Source: Methanolapillus africanus (GTDB lineage Archaea; Halobacteriota; Methanosarcinia; Methanosarcinales; Methanosarcinaceae). From it: DNA of 64,000 bases. Position numbers and translations under genes: made by a program. Location of the stretch: contig NZ_JAWDKD010000011.1 of NCBI RefSeq assembly GCF_032714475.1, forward strand, positions 12,594-76,593. Direction: 5' to 3'. The notes under the pieces are model-generated. The model did no database searches and was not told where the DNA came from. It saw only the letters and a list, made by a program, of their open reading frames with translations. This document shows, one piece after another, positions 51,486 to 60,739 of the stretch (position 1 is its first letter; each line of letters starts with the position of its first letter).

Positions 51486-52898
51486 TTATGCCGACGCTTT
51501 CTTCTGAGCTTCTTTTTGGGCCCACCACCAGAGCGGGATGAAAAGCGCCAAAACGACAAATCCGAGAAGAGTCGGTCCCCATCCGGCGTCCAATCTGTTC
51601 AGATAGACAATACCGACCAGGTAGAACGGAATGTTCACAACGGCAAAGAGCATGGCGACGTATTTCCAGCCTTTGGGGGCCTTAAACGGTCTTTCCAAGT
51701 CCTTGAATTTCGGGTCGGTGGCAGCCTTGTAGTAAGCGGCCAAGCTGATACCGTTGGCGACGACGTATCCGATCGCGGATGCGGAAAGGATTGCTGCCGG
51801 TCCGGCACCACCGTCGGCCATGGAGAACAAAACAATCAAAAACAAGTTGAAGACAGCAATGACGGCCATAGCGACCATCGGGACACCGTTCTTGTTCAAT
51901 TTACCGAAGAAAGACGGCAAGTTGCCTTCGACAGCCAGAGAGTGCATGGATCTGGCCGATCCGTTGAATGCGGTCTGAATGATCAAAACCATCGCGGCGA
52001 TGAGCATCACGATCGCGACAATTCCGCCCATGTCTCCGAGAACCATCTTGGCCATCGGGAGAAGCGGGGAAACTCTTTCAGCGATCACAGCGTCAACACC
52101 AAGCGTTCCGGTCACGGATGTTTGAACCATCACGTAAGTGAACAAACAGATGATACCACAGCTGAAGAGCGCTTTCGGAACATCTTTCTTTGGGTTCTTG
52201 TATTCCGGTCCGTAAATGGCGGCTGTTTCCCAAGCGCAAGCGCTCCACTGCGCCGTTGCCATGATACCGAGGAAAATTAAGATGCCGTAAATGTCCCAGC
52301 TCCAGTCGGTCGGGAACCAGCTGCTTGTAATATTCTCGATATGGAACGCGCCGGTGAAAAACGGTGCGATTGTGATGATCAAAAGAGGAATCAAAGCGAA
52401 AATCGCTAAGATGTAACCCAGAGTTGCGCCGCCGGAAACACCGCGGGAGTTAACAAGCATCAGGACGCCGAAAATAATAATTCCCGAGCCAAGGGAAAGC
52501 CACATCGGAGAAATGCCGGCAAAGGCCGGAACAAGACCGTTTAAGTAGCTGCCGATGAGAACGGAGAAAATAGCCAACACAGGGTTCCAGGCGAGCCAAT
52601 ATCCCCATGCAGAGAATCCGCCAATAAATTTACCGGTGCTGGTGCCGGCGCCGAAGACCGCTTGCGCGAATCCCGGAAGTCCGGATGCGTTCGGGAAGGC
52701 CGTCGCCATTTCGCCGTAAGCCATGTTTTGAAGGAATCCTTGCAAAACAGAAAGAGCCCAAGCAACGATAGCAAACGCCCACAAGTAGGTCGCAAATGTT
52801 CCGATTGACGGTAAAATCAAAAGCGGAACGCCGAGCGCAATGGCCAGGCCTTGCTTCCAGTCAATTGTTCTTTGGAGTGTATTACTGTCACTATCCAC
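51486..52898 (-). CDS. APC-superfamily permease, probably methylamine permease (MtmP-like)
   Basis: 470 residues from a GTG at 52898, chosen because AAAGGTGG lies 8 bases before it; an ATG at 52943 in frame would add 15 residues including the binding site itself. About twelve membrane helices. SAWGYWLAWNPVLAIFSVLI and ATAQWSACAWETAAIYGPEY are characteristic loops of APC transporters, and the latter region (G/ACAWE) lies at the substrate site. Methanosarcina methylamine clusters carry an APC-type permease of this size. It has its own long leader and stands divergent from a DUF1724-type regulator. Confidence 0.72.
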   Translation of the reverse strand: MDSDSNTLQRTIDWKQGLAIALGVPLLILPSIGTFATYLWAFAIVAWALSVLQGFLQNMAYGEMATAFPNASGLPGFAQAVFGAGTSTGKFIGGFSAWGYWLAWNPVLAIFSVLIGSYLNGLVPAFAGISPMWLSLGSGIIIFGVLMLVNSRGVSGGATLGYILAIFALIPLLIITIAPFFTGAFHIENITSSWFPTDWSWDIYGILIFLGIMATAQWSACAWETAAIYGPEYKNPKKDVPKALFSCGIICLFTYVMVQTSVTGTLGVDAVIAERVSPLLPMAKMVLGDMGGIVAIVMLIAAMVLIIQTAFNGSARSMHSLAVEGNLPSFFGKLNKNGVPMVAMAVIAVFNLFLIVLFSMADGGAGPAAILSASAIGYVVANGISLAAYYKAATDPKFKDLERPFKAPKGWKYVAMLFAVVNIPFYLVGIVYLNRLDAGWGPTLLGFVVLALFIPLWWWAQKEAQKKASA

Positions 52899-53500
52899 TG
52901 AAAAAACCACCTTTTTTTTAAAAATATCATAAACCCGAAACAATTTTTGATCTCTGATTCCAATGAACGGTCAATAAGCCGGTTCCGATGGAAAAAGATA
53001 GAAAAACCGTTTCAAAAAACATTTTTTAAAGTCAAAACGACAGGCAAAAAACTAAAACACAACAGGGGCGGCGCAGATTCAAAAGTATTTCTCCGTCCGA
53101 TATGATCAATCAGCAAAGCTGGTCGAATTCATGTTGAGACAGTTCTTTATTTTTTCAAAGCCTACGCTGTTTTAGAACTGTTATTGCTTGTCCAATACCT
53201 CCGTATATTCTTCAAACGCCGGAGCGTTTTTCAAAATATTTGATTCCGATAAACCCCTAAACCTTTAGAAAAGTTTAAGTTGATTTTGCCGAATCACACA
53301 CAATCCAAACGAGTCTTCTGTTCTTGAAAACAAAAGTGGTACCCCCATACCCGGACTTTATTTTTCAATCCGATCCCTGTTTTTTGAAAGACCGGCGAAA
53401 AACCATCCGCATCATTTGTTTCAACCTCTCCCCAATTGTTCATGGGGGTCGAGATTTATTTGCGCATTATATATAGCAAGAATCGTATATAGCATAACCG
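52899..53500 (-). promoter_or_regulatory. Long leader and promoter of the APC permease gene
   Basis: No gene in about 600 bases. Minus-strand TATA-like boxes at 53466-53475 and 53484-53493 place the start near 53440-53460, giving a leader of more than 540 bases, as is typical of methylotrophic methanogen genes. ATGGGGG (53441-53447) can pair locally with CCCCAAT (53429-53435) or over 90 bases with CCCCCAT (53342-53348), two exclusive structures. Confidence 0.5.
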
Positions 53501-54037
53501 TTTTTTATTATTAATGATTCTTAATGAAATATCGGTCGTCAAGATGATTCCATCACTTAGTCATTATTCAACAAAGATGTTAAAATTACAACGTTGTTAA
53601 AATATATTGCCAACTCAAAAATCTATCATCTTTTGATTTTTACAAATCGTCTTGACTGACGCCGTTTTTCAAAAATTAATTTCTAAAAATTTGTTTATTT
53701 TTTCTATTTTTCTTTGTTTTTTCTATTTAAACCCTCTCAAAATCCCTGTCTAAAATTCATTCTCTAAACGCTCATTTTTGAATGTTTTTTGAATGGATTA
53801 CTTAAAACTTTATATATAAGAAGTGGATAAGTAAACCCTATTTATCATGAAATTATTTGTCATTGATCTGTAATTTGTCATTGATCTATAATCTGTGAGC
53901 CGGTTATTTTAGGGCTCGTTTTTTCAAAAATTGCTCATATTTCATCATATTTCACACAATTTGTATTCATGATTTCTCTATCGTTCATCATTATTCATTA
54001 TTATTCATTACTCTCCATCACTTCAGAAGGAATTCAA
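53501..54037 (+). promoter_or_regulatory. Promoter region of the DUF1724-type regulator
   Basis: No gene supported. TATA-like TTTATATATAAG at 53808-53819 suggests a start near 53845. Two tandem copies of an 18-base unit (ATTTGTCATTGATCTRTA at 53855 and 53873) lie at or just after that start. AGAAGGA at 54025 serves the regulator. Confidence 0.5.
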
Positions 54038-54853
54038 ATGACATTACCGGCATCATTGAGTCTGAGCGACATTGTTTGTCTTTCGGAAAAGAGGCGGACC
54101 ATTCTCTTGCTGCTGCGGGAAAAGGGTTGCAAGATTGAAGAACTGACGGAAAAAACAGAAATGACTGCTCATTCTCTGGCCCCCCAGTTAAAAACGCTTC
54201 GCGACGAGAAAATTGTCGTTTTAAAGGACGACCGTTACGAATTGACGCACATCGGCCTGATTTTGGTCAAAAACATGTATCCGCTCTTTGAGACGATTGC
54301 GGTTTTAGAACGCGACCGGAAATACTGGTTCGACCGGGACTTGTCGGTGATTCCGCCGGATTTGCTTTACCGGATCGGCGACATCGGCGCCTACAAGCTT
54401 TTGGAGTACAGCATCAGCGACTACATGTTTGACGTCCCCGCCGAGTTTTTGGAAAACCTGAAAAAATCGAAGCACGCCATGTGTCTCTTGTCGGTTTACC
54501 ACCCCGTTTACACGGACGAATAGCTCAAAATGGGCGAGTCCGGCAAAGACATGACGATGATTGTGACGCCCAAAGTTTTCGACCGGATGAAAGGCGAATA
54601 CGGCGCCCGTCTCGAGAAATTCATCGGCAAGGAAAACGTGACGTTCCTCGTTTACAACGAAAAAGGAAAGTCGATTGCTCCTTCCATGTTGATTACGGAT
54701 GTTTTCACATACACCTATCTTTTCAACAACGACGGCGTTTACGACAACAAAATGCTCATCAGCTTTGACGACATGACAAAATCATGGACGAAAGAGCTTT
54801 ACAAGCATATCAAGAAGTCGTCCGTTCCGGTTGAACAGTACGAATCAAAATAA
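54038..54853 (+). CDS. Msr-type (ArsR-like HTH plus DUF1724) transcriptional regulator, in-frame TAG at codon 162
   Basis: One frame from ATG 54038 (AGAAGGA before it) to TAA at 54853, 271 codons, with TAG at 54521-54523. N-terminal winged helix: CLSEKRRTILLLLREKGCKI and APQLKTLRDEKIVVLKDDRY. The FilR1/DUF1724 sensor part follows: YWFDRDLSVIPPDLLYRIGD, then after the TAG GKDMTMIVTPKVFDRMKGEY and FDDMTKSWTKELYKHIKKSS. Normal family members are 250-290 residues and continuous, so the TAG must be read for the full protein. Such regulators control methylotrophy genes in Methanosarcina; it is divergent from the permease gene. Confidence 0.8.
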
Positions 54854-54897
54854 TCTTTTTTTCTTTTTCCTTTTTCTTTTTTCTTTTTTTGTTTTTT

Positions 54898-54966
54898 TGG
54901 GCGGGCAGCGTGCGCGCGCGTTACGGCAAAAATTCCGTCGCTTCGCTAGGAATTTTTCAGGGGCGG
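54898..54966 (+). repeat. Dispersed GCGCGCGTTAYGGC element, copy J
   Basis: Core GCGCGCGTTACGGC at 54914-54927; the stem that follows is long and new (AAAAATTCC paired with GGAATTTTT). After the regulator gene, same orientation. Confidence 0.7.
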
Positions 54967-55029
54967 TGGGAGTCTGTTTTCATAAGTTCGCTTCGCGAAC
55001 GGCTCCCTTCGGTCGCAATTTTCTATTTT

Positions 55030-55075
55030 TGACGGGTGTCTGCACGCGCGTTATAGTACCCATTTTTGTTTTTGT
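55030..55075 (+). repeat. Dispersed GCGCGCGTTAYGGC element, copy K
   Basis: Core variant GCACGCGCGTTATAG around 55043-55056. About 70 bases before cassette 3. Confidence 0.6.
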
Positions 55076-55122
55076 TTTCAAAACCACGGGGCTATTTTTT
55101 TGAAAACTTCATGCAAACCATC

Positions 55123-55381
55123 CCGTAAAATCAGATGCGATAGCATCTGTATTTTACGGATACCGCTGAACAGATTTGGGTACAGTAGCCGGCAGGTGCG
55201 ACTCAGTATTGTGAACTGAAACTCTAATTTAAAAACAGTCACCTGTAGGTGCAACTCAGTATTGTGAACTGAAACTCAAATCTAAAAATAGTGAACTGTA
55301 GGTGCAATCTGGTCTGAAAATCAAAATGCATCTGCTGATCGGATTCCGCAAAATACAGACGCAAAGCGTCTGATTTTGCGG
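55123..55381. repeat. Composite repeat cassette 3: hairpins on both sides of 53-base repeats
   Basis: Left hairpin 55123-55159 (CCGTAAAAT-CAGATGC with its complement, one bulge), about 2.5 copies of a 53-base unit (landmarks CAGTATTGTG at 55204 and 55257, ending AAAAACAGTCACCTGTAGGT), and right hairpin 55346-55381 (CCGCAAAATACAGACGC with GCGTCTGATTTTGCGG). The hairpin tips differ (GATGC/GCATC against GACGC/GCGTC) in a paired way. Flanked by element K on the left and inverted element L on the right. Confidence 0.8.
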
Positions 55382-55449
55382 GTCGTTTTGCTTGAATTGA
55401 ATAAAAATTGCGGGTTGGCTTGCTTGAATTCTTCAAAAGCCAACCGGTA

Positions 55450-55515
55450 ATTTCCTTAAACTCAAATAAAACGTGTCGCCATAACGCGCGCGCCGGCGCC
55501 GCCCTCAAATCCGCT
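55450..55515 (-). repeat. Dispersed GCGCGCGTTAYGGC element, copy L
   Basis: Reverse-strand core GCGCGCGTTATGGC (55478-55491) with GGCGCCGGCGC before it. Beyond the stop of the minus-strand gene at 55524, oriented with that gene. Confidence 0.7.
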
Positions 55516-55523
55516 CTCTTTTT

Positions 55524-56774
55524 TCAGTCGTCATCTTTGACATTCGCCTGAATGCTTTTCAGCCGCTCCATGACATGAATCCGGTTTTCGGCTTTGTCAA
55601 AATACACCGTGATGAGCGTCACCTGATTTCCGGACAGAATTTCGGCGACGATTTGGAAATATTCTTCGCCTTTCTCCTTGACTTTTCCGGAATATGAAGC
55701 ACGGCAGAATCCGTCTTTGACCGGAAACATTTCCGGCGGTTCAACCGAACCTTCAAACAGGTCGCCGTCAAAATCGATTTGCGGTTCCGGTCCCGAAAGC
55801 GCAGTCAAGCGGTAAGTGTACCAATCCGCATCCAAATTGTCATGATAGACATGGTCGCGCCCGTCGCGGTCTTTTGCGTACAGGAAATATCCCGGAAACG
55901 GCAAGAGGAGATTTCCGAGGCGCATGTTGATTTCACTTTTGCGGTAGCCGATCGGAAATTCGGATTCAAATGCCGGAATACCGACGACGGATTTTGGTTT
56001 TGAGGAATCAAGTCCGCAAATTTCCAAATATTCGGGGATAGGAATCGGAAGCAACGGGTCGGCTTTCATGGCTTTTTCCAAATGCCAAATAATGTCTTTG
56101 TTAACCTTTTTATCTTCCGGACTGCGGCGGCTCGATTGGAAATAGCAGTCTTCCCACAGCATGGAAAGCGCCGAGTTCCGGTAAAATTTGGCGTCCTTTT
56201 CCCGATTGTTCCAAATGAAAAAATCGCCGGCAAAAGCCTCAATGTCAGCCGCTTTCATCAGCAGGTTTTTCATGGAAAAACGTCCGACGGGCGTCACCAC
56301 CGTGTTTGGAACATCGGCGGGCTCATAGCTTCCCGGATTCCAGCAAATAAAAATGTTGCCGACGTCCGCGTCTTGAAACTGTTCGTAAACCGCCTGAACC
56401 AAATTGTCGAGCCAGAGACAAAACTGTTCCCGGCGTATTTTTTCAAAATCATGGTCGGCATAATAACCGGTTTCGTCGTCAACCGAAAGCTCAAGTTTGG
56501 ATTTGGCGGCAAAGTCGTCCAAAAAGTCGACGGCCGCCGCATGAAATCCGGGACCTGCGACATTTGTTTGGCAGTCGCCCTGCAAAATCCCGTTTTCATA
56601 CCAAAAAACAATGTCGCCCGCTTTGCAGAAATGAATGAAAACGGCGTCGTTGATGTTGCCGCTACCCAAAAATTCCGCGTCATGCTTTTTGGACATGTTT
56701 TTGAGAAGCGAATAAGTCTCTTTGATTTTTTCGGGCGCGCAAGGACCCGATTGAAAACGAAAACCGATGCTCAT
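55524..56774 (-). CDS. Large protein of unknown function
   Basis: 416 residues from an ATG at 56774 (GGAGG 9 bases upstream); two more in-frame ATGs lie just before. No signal peptide or membrane helix and no family I can name. It is rich in aromatic and acidic residues, with segments such as DDFAAKSKLELSVDDETGYY, NIFICWNPGSYEPADVPNTV and FPGYFLYAKDRDGRDHVYHD. Predicted to be soluble and mixed alpha/beta. The length, lack of relatives nearby and position between repeat-rich spacers suggest accessory status. Confidence 0.6.
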   Translation of the reverse strand: MSIGFRFQSGPCAPEKIKETYSLLKNMSKKHDAEFLGSGNINDAVFIHFCKAGDIVFWYENGILQGDCQTNVAGPGFHAAAVDFLDDFAAKSKLELSVDDETGYYADHDFEKIRREQFCLWLDNLVQAVYEQFQDADVGNIFICWNPGSYEPADVPNTVVTPVGRFSMKNLLMKAADIEAFAGDFFIWNNREKDAKFYRNSALSMLWEDCYFQSSRRSPEDKKVNKDIIWHLEKAMKADPLLPIPIPEYLEICGLDSSKPKSVVGIPAFESEFPIGYRKSEINMRLGNLLLPFPGYFLYAKDRDGRDHVYHDNLDADWYTYRLTALSGPEPQIDFDGDLFEGSVEPPEMFPVKDGFCRASYSGKVKEKGEEYFQIVAEILSGNQVTLITVYFDKAENRIHVMERLKSIQANVKDDD

Positions 56775-56952
56775 TTGATTCATCCTCCAAATCATTTGGT
56801 TAAATTATTTTATTTTCAACGTTTTCCAAACATGAATTCGAACTCTTATAAACGTTTTTAAATTGAAAATAGAACAATATTAAAAAATTTTATACAAATA
56901 ATCTCAATGAAATAAAGATAAATTTTTATTCAAAGATGTCAATGCCATTGAT

Positions 56953-57171
56953 ATGAGGATAATTTTGGAAGATGACAATTTAGGCAATGCTTTGCCGATT
57001 GGCAAACATGAAGAAATGGTTGAAATGATTGAAGACCGGCTTTTGTTGGAAATTGTTGAAAAAAGGCTCAAAGAGTCGGCCGGTGAAAGAACATATTCTC
57101 TCGAAGAGGTTCTTGAAATGCTCGGAATAACTGAAGAGGATCTTGAAAATATAGAAGTGGAAATTGATTAA
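56953..57171 (+). CDS. Small antitoxin-like protein without adjacent toxin
   Basis: 72 residues. LLEIVEKRLKESAGERTYSL followed by EEVLEMLGITEEDLENIEVE resembles RelB/Phd-like antitoxins, in which a helical dimerisation part precedes an acidic C-terminus. No toxin gene follows: serA is convergent 100 bases away. Binding site before the ATG is weak. Could be a solitary antitoxin or an unrelated small acidic protein. Confidence 0.5.
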   Translation: MRIILEDDNLGNALPIGKHEEMVEMIEDRLLLEIVEKRLKESAGERTYSLEEVLEMLGITEEDLENIEVEID

Positions 57172-57220
57172 AAGCAAATCATTTTTTAGAAAATTCACGA
57201 TGAAAAAAGAATAAATGGTT

Positions 57221-57245
57221 GAATAAAGCCGTCAAGGCTTTATTC
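57221..57245. terminator. Bidirectional terminator between convergent genes
   Basis: Perfect ten-base-pair stem GAATAAAGCC/GGCTTTATTC with loop GTCAA, between the antitoxin-like gene and serA. Confidence 0.7.
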
Positions 57246-57272
57246 AATTTCTATTTTTAGTTAAATTAAAAT

Positions 57273-58847
57273 TTAAACCGCTACAATCTTCGCGCTCAAA
57301 ATGCCGTCGATTGCTGTCAATTTTTTCAACACGTCTTCCGGAACGGAGCTGTCCACGCTGATGACCATGATGGTCGGCTCGCCGATTTTCACATGACCGA
57401 CTTGCATGCCGGAGATGTTGATGCTGTTTTGACCGAGAACCTGGCAGCACGGGCCGATGACGTTGGGTTTGTTGATGTGGTCGGCAAAAATCATGTAGGC
57501 GGACGGGAAAACGTCGATCCGGTTCTTGTCGATTTGAATGATTTTAATGTCGTTGCCGACAACCGTTCCCGAAACGCTGACGGTTTTGCTGCTGCTGGAA
57601 AGTGTCAGTGTGAAAACGGACGCGTATTCGTCGCTGGTTTCCGATTTCTTTTCAGACACGTCAATGCCGCGGGATTTTGCCAAACCGGGCGCGTTCACAT
57701 AGTTCACGCCGGCGCCGACGGCCGTTTGAAGGACGCCTTTTAAAGCGGCGAGCGTAATCGTTCTTGTGTCTTTTCCGGCGATTTCGCCTTGGTAAGACAA
57801 ATCAATCTTGTTGTAACCGGTGCCGATTAAGTTGCCGGCGATTTTGCCGGTGGTTTCCGCGAGTTTCAAGTACGGGGAAATGACCGCCATGACTTCCGGG
57901 CGAACGGCCGGGATGTTGACCGCGCTTTTCGCGCCTTCGCCGTTGAGCACGTTGATGATTTCGTGGGCGATGTCAATCGCCACGTTGATTTGCGCTTCGA
58001 CGGTCGAGGCGCCGAGGTGCGGCGTCACGATAATTTTGTCGGATTTGAGAAGGCGGGATCCGGTCGGCGGTTCTTTGACGAAAACGTCAATGGCCGCGCC
58101 GGCAATCTTTCCGGCTTCGACGGCGTCCGCCAAATCGTCTTCATTGATGATGCCGCCGCGGGCGCAGTTGATGATCCGGACGTTTTTCTTCATCACATTG
58201 AACATGTCTTTGTTGATGAGGTTCGTGGTTTCCTTGGTGAGCGGCGTGTGGACGGTGATGAAATCCGCGCGGCGGCAGATGTCTTCAACAGTCGTCAGCT
58301 GAATGCCCATGGATTTGGCGCGTTCTTCCGACACGAACGGGTCGTAACCGAGAATCGTCATGCCAAAGGCTTGACCGCGTTTGGCGACTTCAGCGCCGAT
58401 GCGGCCGAGACCGACGACACCGAACACTTTTTTGTTGAGCTCGACGCCCATAAATTTATTGCGTTCCCATTTGTCCGCCCGAAGGGAGGCGCACGCTTGC
58501 GGAATGTTTCTTGCGGCCGACATGAGCATCGCAAAAGTGTGCTCGGCAGCGGAAAGCGTGTTGCCGTCCGGGGTGTTGGACACAATAATGCCTTTTTTAG
58601 TGGCAGCTTCCACGTCCACGTTGTCCACACCGACGCCGGCGCGGCCGACGATTTTTAATTTGTCCGCCGCTTCAATGACGCGGGCGGTCACTTGGGTGCC
58701 GCTGCGGATCACAAGCGCGTCGACGCCTTTAATTTCATTCACAAGCTCGTCTTCGGAAAGACCTGTTTTGACAACAACGTCAAAACCGCTTTCCTTCAAA
58801 ATCGCCAAACCCTCTTCCGAGAGCGAATCGCTGACTAAAATTTTCAT
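57273..58847 (-). CDS. serA: D-3-phosphoglycerate dehydrogenase
   Basis: First step of serine synthesis from 3-phosphoglycerate, NAD-dependent. 524 residues, the long form. GLGRIGAEVAKR at about 146-157 binds the nucleotide; VIRSGTQVT, NCARGGIINEDDL (Arg), the Glu in VFVKEPP and HLGAST (His) form the active site. An intervening domain and an ACT domain (PTIMVISVDSSVPEDVLKKL) complete it, so serine feedback is likely. The annotated ATG at 58847 gives MKILVSDSLSEEGL, the normal start. Confidence 0.95.
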   Translation of the reverse strand: MKILVSDSLSEEGLAILKESGFDVVVKTGLSEDELVNEIKGVDALVIRSGTQVTARVIEAADKLKIVGRAGVGVDNVDVEAATKKGIIVSNTPDGNTLSAAEHTFAMLMSAARNIPQACASLRADKWERNKFMGVELNKKVFGVVGLGRIGAEVAKRGQAFGMTILGYDPFVSEERAKSMGIQLTTVEDICRRADFITVHTPLTKETTNLINKDMFNVMKKNVRIINCARGGIINEDDLADAVEAGKIAGAAIDVFVKEPPTGSRLLKSDKIIVTPHLGASTVEAQINVAIDIAHEIINVLNGEGAKSAVNIPAVRPEVMAVISPYLKLAETTGKIAGNLIGTGYNKIDLSYQGEIAGKDTRTITLAALKGVLQTAVGAGVNYVNAPGLAKSRGIDVSEKKSETSDEYASVFTLTLSSSSKTVSVSGTVVGNDIKIIQIDKNRIDVFPSAYMIFADHINKPNVIGPCCQVLGQNSINISGMQVGHVKIGEPTIMVISVDSSVPEDVLKKLTAIDGILSAKIVAV

Positions 58848-59026
58848 TTTAAATTCTCCGACAATGGATAATTTCAGTTAAAATACATTGATTTATGATA
58901 TTTATTGAATATTTTGAATATTTGTTAGATGTATTCAATCAATTTAAACAAAGTACGTCAGTCGTTAACACCTTAGATAGTAAATAAATTTAATGATAAA
59001 TGAAAAACGGATGATTCTCTCATCTT

Positions 59027-60739
59027 TCATTTATGGGCAAAGTAAGCCACAACATTGTCGCCGTCCACCGCGTCAATCCGGCAGAAACCGAACCGTTCGA
59101 ACTGAACGACTTTGTCCAGTTCCGTCAAAATTTGGCGTTCGCCGATGCCGGACGAATTCTTTTCAGGTCCGAGGACGGTCACCTTAACGCCATTGGTCGG
59201 CGCCCAGTGAATGATTTTCATCTTGCATTTTTTGGCGGATTCCGCGTCGTTGTCCAAAAATTTGGCTGACAACGGCGATAACGATGTGATTTCAACGTTC
59301 GCCAAGTCCTTTAACCGAATTTTGGAGCCGACCGTCATTTCTTTTTGGTCTTCTTCCGTCACGACGACTTTGCCGTTCACCTTGATGTCGCGCGTCACAT
59401 CGTGTTTGTTCGGATGAAGCGGCGGTTTTGCGGTCACGTCGCCGAGTCCGTCAATCGCCATTTCAACCGGATTTTCGACAAAGAACATGCGGTGCGCCAC
59501 CGGGTCGACGAACTTCCGGTTTTCGGCGTAAAGCGAATTCATGCTGATGCTGACGTCGGTTTCGCCGACGCCCATTTCCACAATGAATTTTTTGAGCGCT
59601 TCCGGCTGAATGCCGCGGCGGCGAATGGCGCGAACCGTCGGCAAACGGGGATCGTCCCAGCCGGTGTATTCGCCCGCTTCAATCGACGCGCGAATGCCGC
59701 TTGTGCTGAGTTTTCCGAATTCTTCAATCCGGACGCGTCCCCAGTGCATGGTTTTTGGGTAAGTCCATCCCAAATAATCGTAAATGTATTTTTGGCGTTT
59801 TTCGCTGTCCTGCAGGTCTTTGCCGCGGATAATGTGCGTGGTTTCCAGCAAATGGTCTTCAATCGCGCCTTCAAAGTCCAAAAGCGGCCAGACAATGTAT
59901 TTGCTGCCGATTTCCGGTCTCGGATGTGATTTTTTCAAAATGCGGAAAGCTCCCCAGTCGCGCATGGCCGGGTCTTTGTGCATAATGTCGGTTTTGATTC
60001 TGAGAACAGCTTCACGTTCCTCGTAGCCGCCCGCCAGCATTTTTTCAAAGTGCGCGCGGTTAACGGCTGCCGTCGTGTCCCGGTGCGGACACGCTTGTTT
60101 TTTGTCTTTGAGGCCTTTAAACGTCTCGCCGTCGCAGAAACAAACGTAGGCTTTTTCCATATCGATGAGCTGGAACGCGATGTCGTAATATTTCTCAAAG
60201 CGGTCGGACGCAATCACAATTTGGTCCGGCGTCACGCCGAGCCACTTGAAATCGTCGACGTACCAATCATAAGCCTCAAGCATCGGCCGTTTTTGGTCCG
60301 GGTCGGTGTCATCGAAACGGAGAATAAACTTGCCGTTGTAGGTTTTCACGTATTCGGAGTTGACGATCATGCCGCGGGAACTGCCGATTGTCGGCGGACC
60401 ATTCGGATTCGGCGCAAAACGCATCACGACTTTGCCGTCAACGGCTCCCTGGAGCGGCTTTAAACCCTTTTCCGGTTCTTTTTTGACGGACAGCTCTTCC
60501 ACCAATTCAGGCGCCAGCGCCGTCAGACGGGTTTCCCATTCGGCGGGCGTTTCCTTGGACATTCGGTCCGTGATTTCAGCAATCGCGGCCGACACTTCCG
60601 GCACGCGGTCGCGCAAGTGCGGACAGATGCCCATAATTTTTCCCATCACCGCTTTTGCTTGCGGGACAGCTTCGTATTTAACGGCGTTTTGCAGCGCGTA
60701 TTTTTCGATTGTGTTCAGGTCATTTTGGTCCAAAGCCAT
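59027..60739 (-). CDS. gltX: Glutamyl-tRNA synthetase, archaeal type
   Basis: 570 residues, class I synthetase. An N-terminal archaeal domain of about 100 residues precedes the catalytic core. The HIGH motif is the archaeal variant in PNPNGPPTIGS (about 110-120) and the KMSKS region is FGKLSTSGI. DDTDPDQKRPMLEAYDWYVD and VWPLLDFEGAIEDHLLETTH are conserved core blocks. In archaea lacking GlnRS this enzyme also charges tRNA-Gln with glutamate. GAGAGAATT precedes the ATG. Confidence 0.95.
   Translation of the reverse strand: MALDQNDLNTIEKYALQNAVKYEAVPQAKAVMGKIMGICPHLRDRVPEVSAAIAEITDRMSKETPAEWETRLTALAPELVEELSVKKEPEKGLKPLQGAVDGKVVMRFAPNPNGPPTIGSSRGMIVNSEYVKTYNGKFILRFDDTDPDQKRPMLEAYDWYVDDFKWLGVTPDQIVIASDRFEKYYDIAFQLIDMEKAYVCFCDGETFKGLKDKKQACPHRDTTAAVNRAHFEKMLAGGYEEREAVLRIKTDIMHKDPAMRDWGAFRILKKSHPRPEIGSKYIVWPLLDFEGAIEDHLLETTHIIRGKDLQDSEKRQKYIYDYLGWTYPKTMHWGRVRIEEFGKLSTSGIRASIEAGEYTGWDDPRLPTVRAIRRRGIQPEALKKFIVEMGVGETDVSISMNSLYAENRKFVDPVAHRMFFVENPVEMAIDGLGDVTAKPPLHPNKHDVTRDIKVNGKVVVTEEDQKEMTVGSKIRLKDLANVEITSLSPLSAKFLDNDAESAKKCKMKIIHWAPTNGVKVTVLGPEKNSSGIGERQILTELDKVVQFERFGFCRIDAVDGDNVVAYFAHK

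Larger units (their letters stand above)
54854..55523. other. Gene-free region made of repeats
   Basis: No gene. It holds dispersed elements J, K and L and composite cassette 3. The segment 54935-55020 also contains small inverted repeats (GCTTCGC, GGGAG). Confidence 0.7.
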
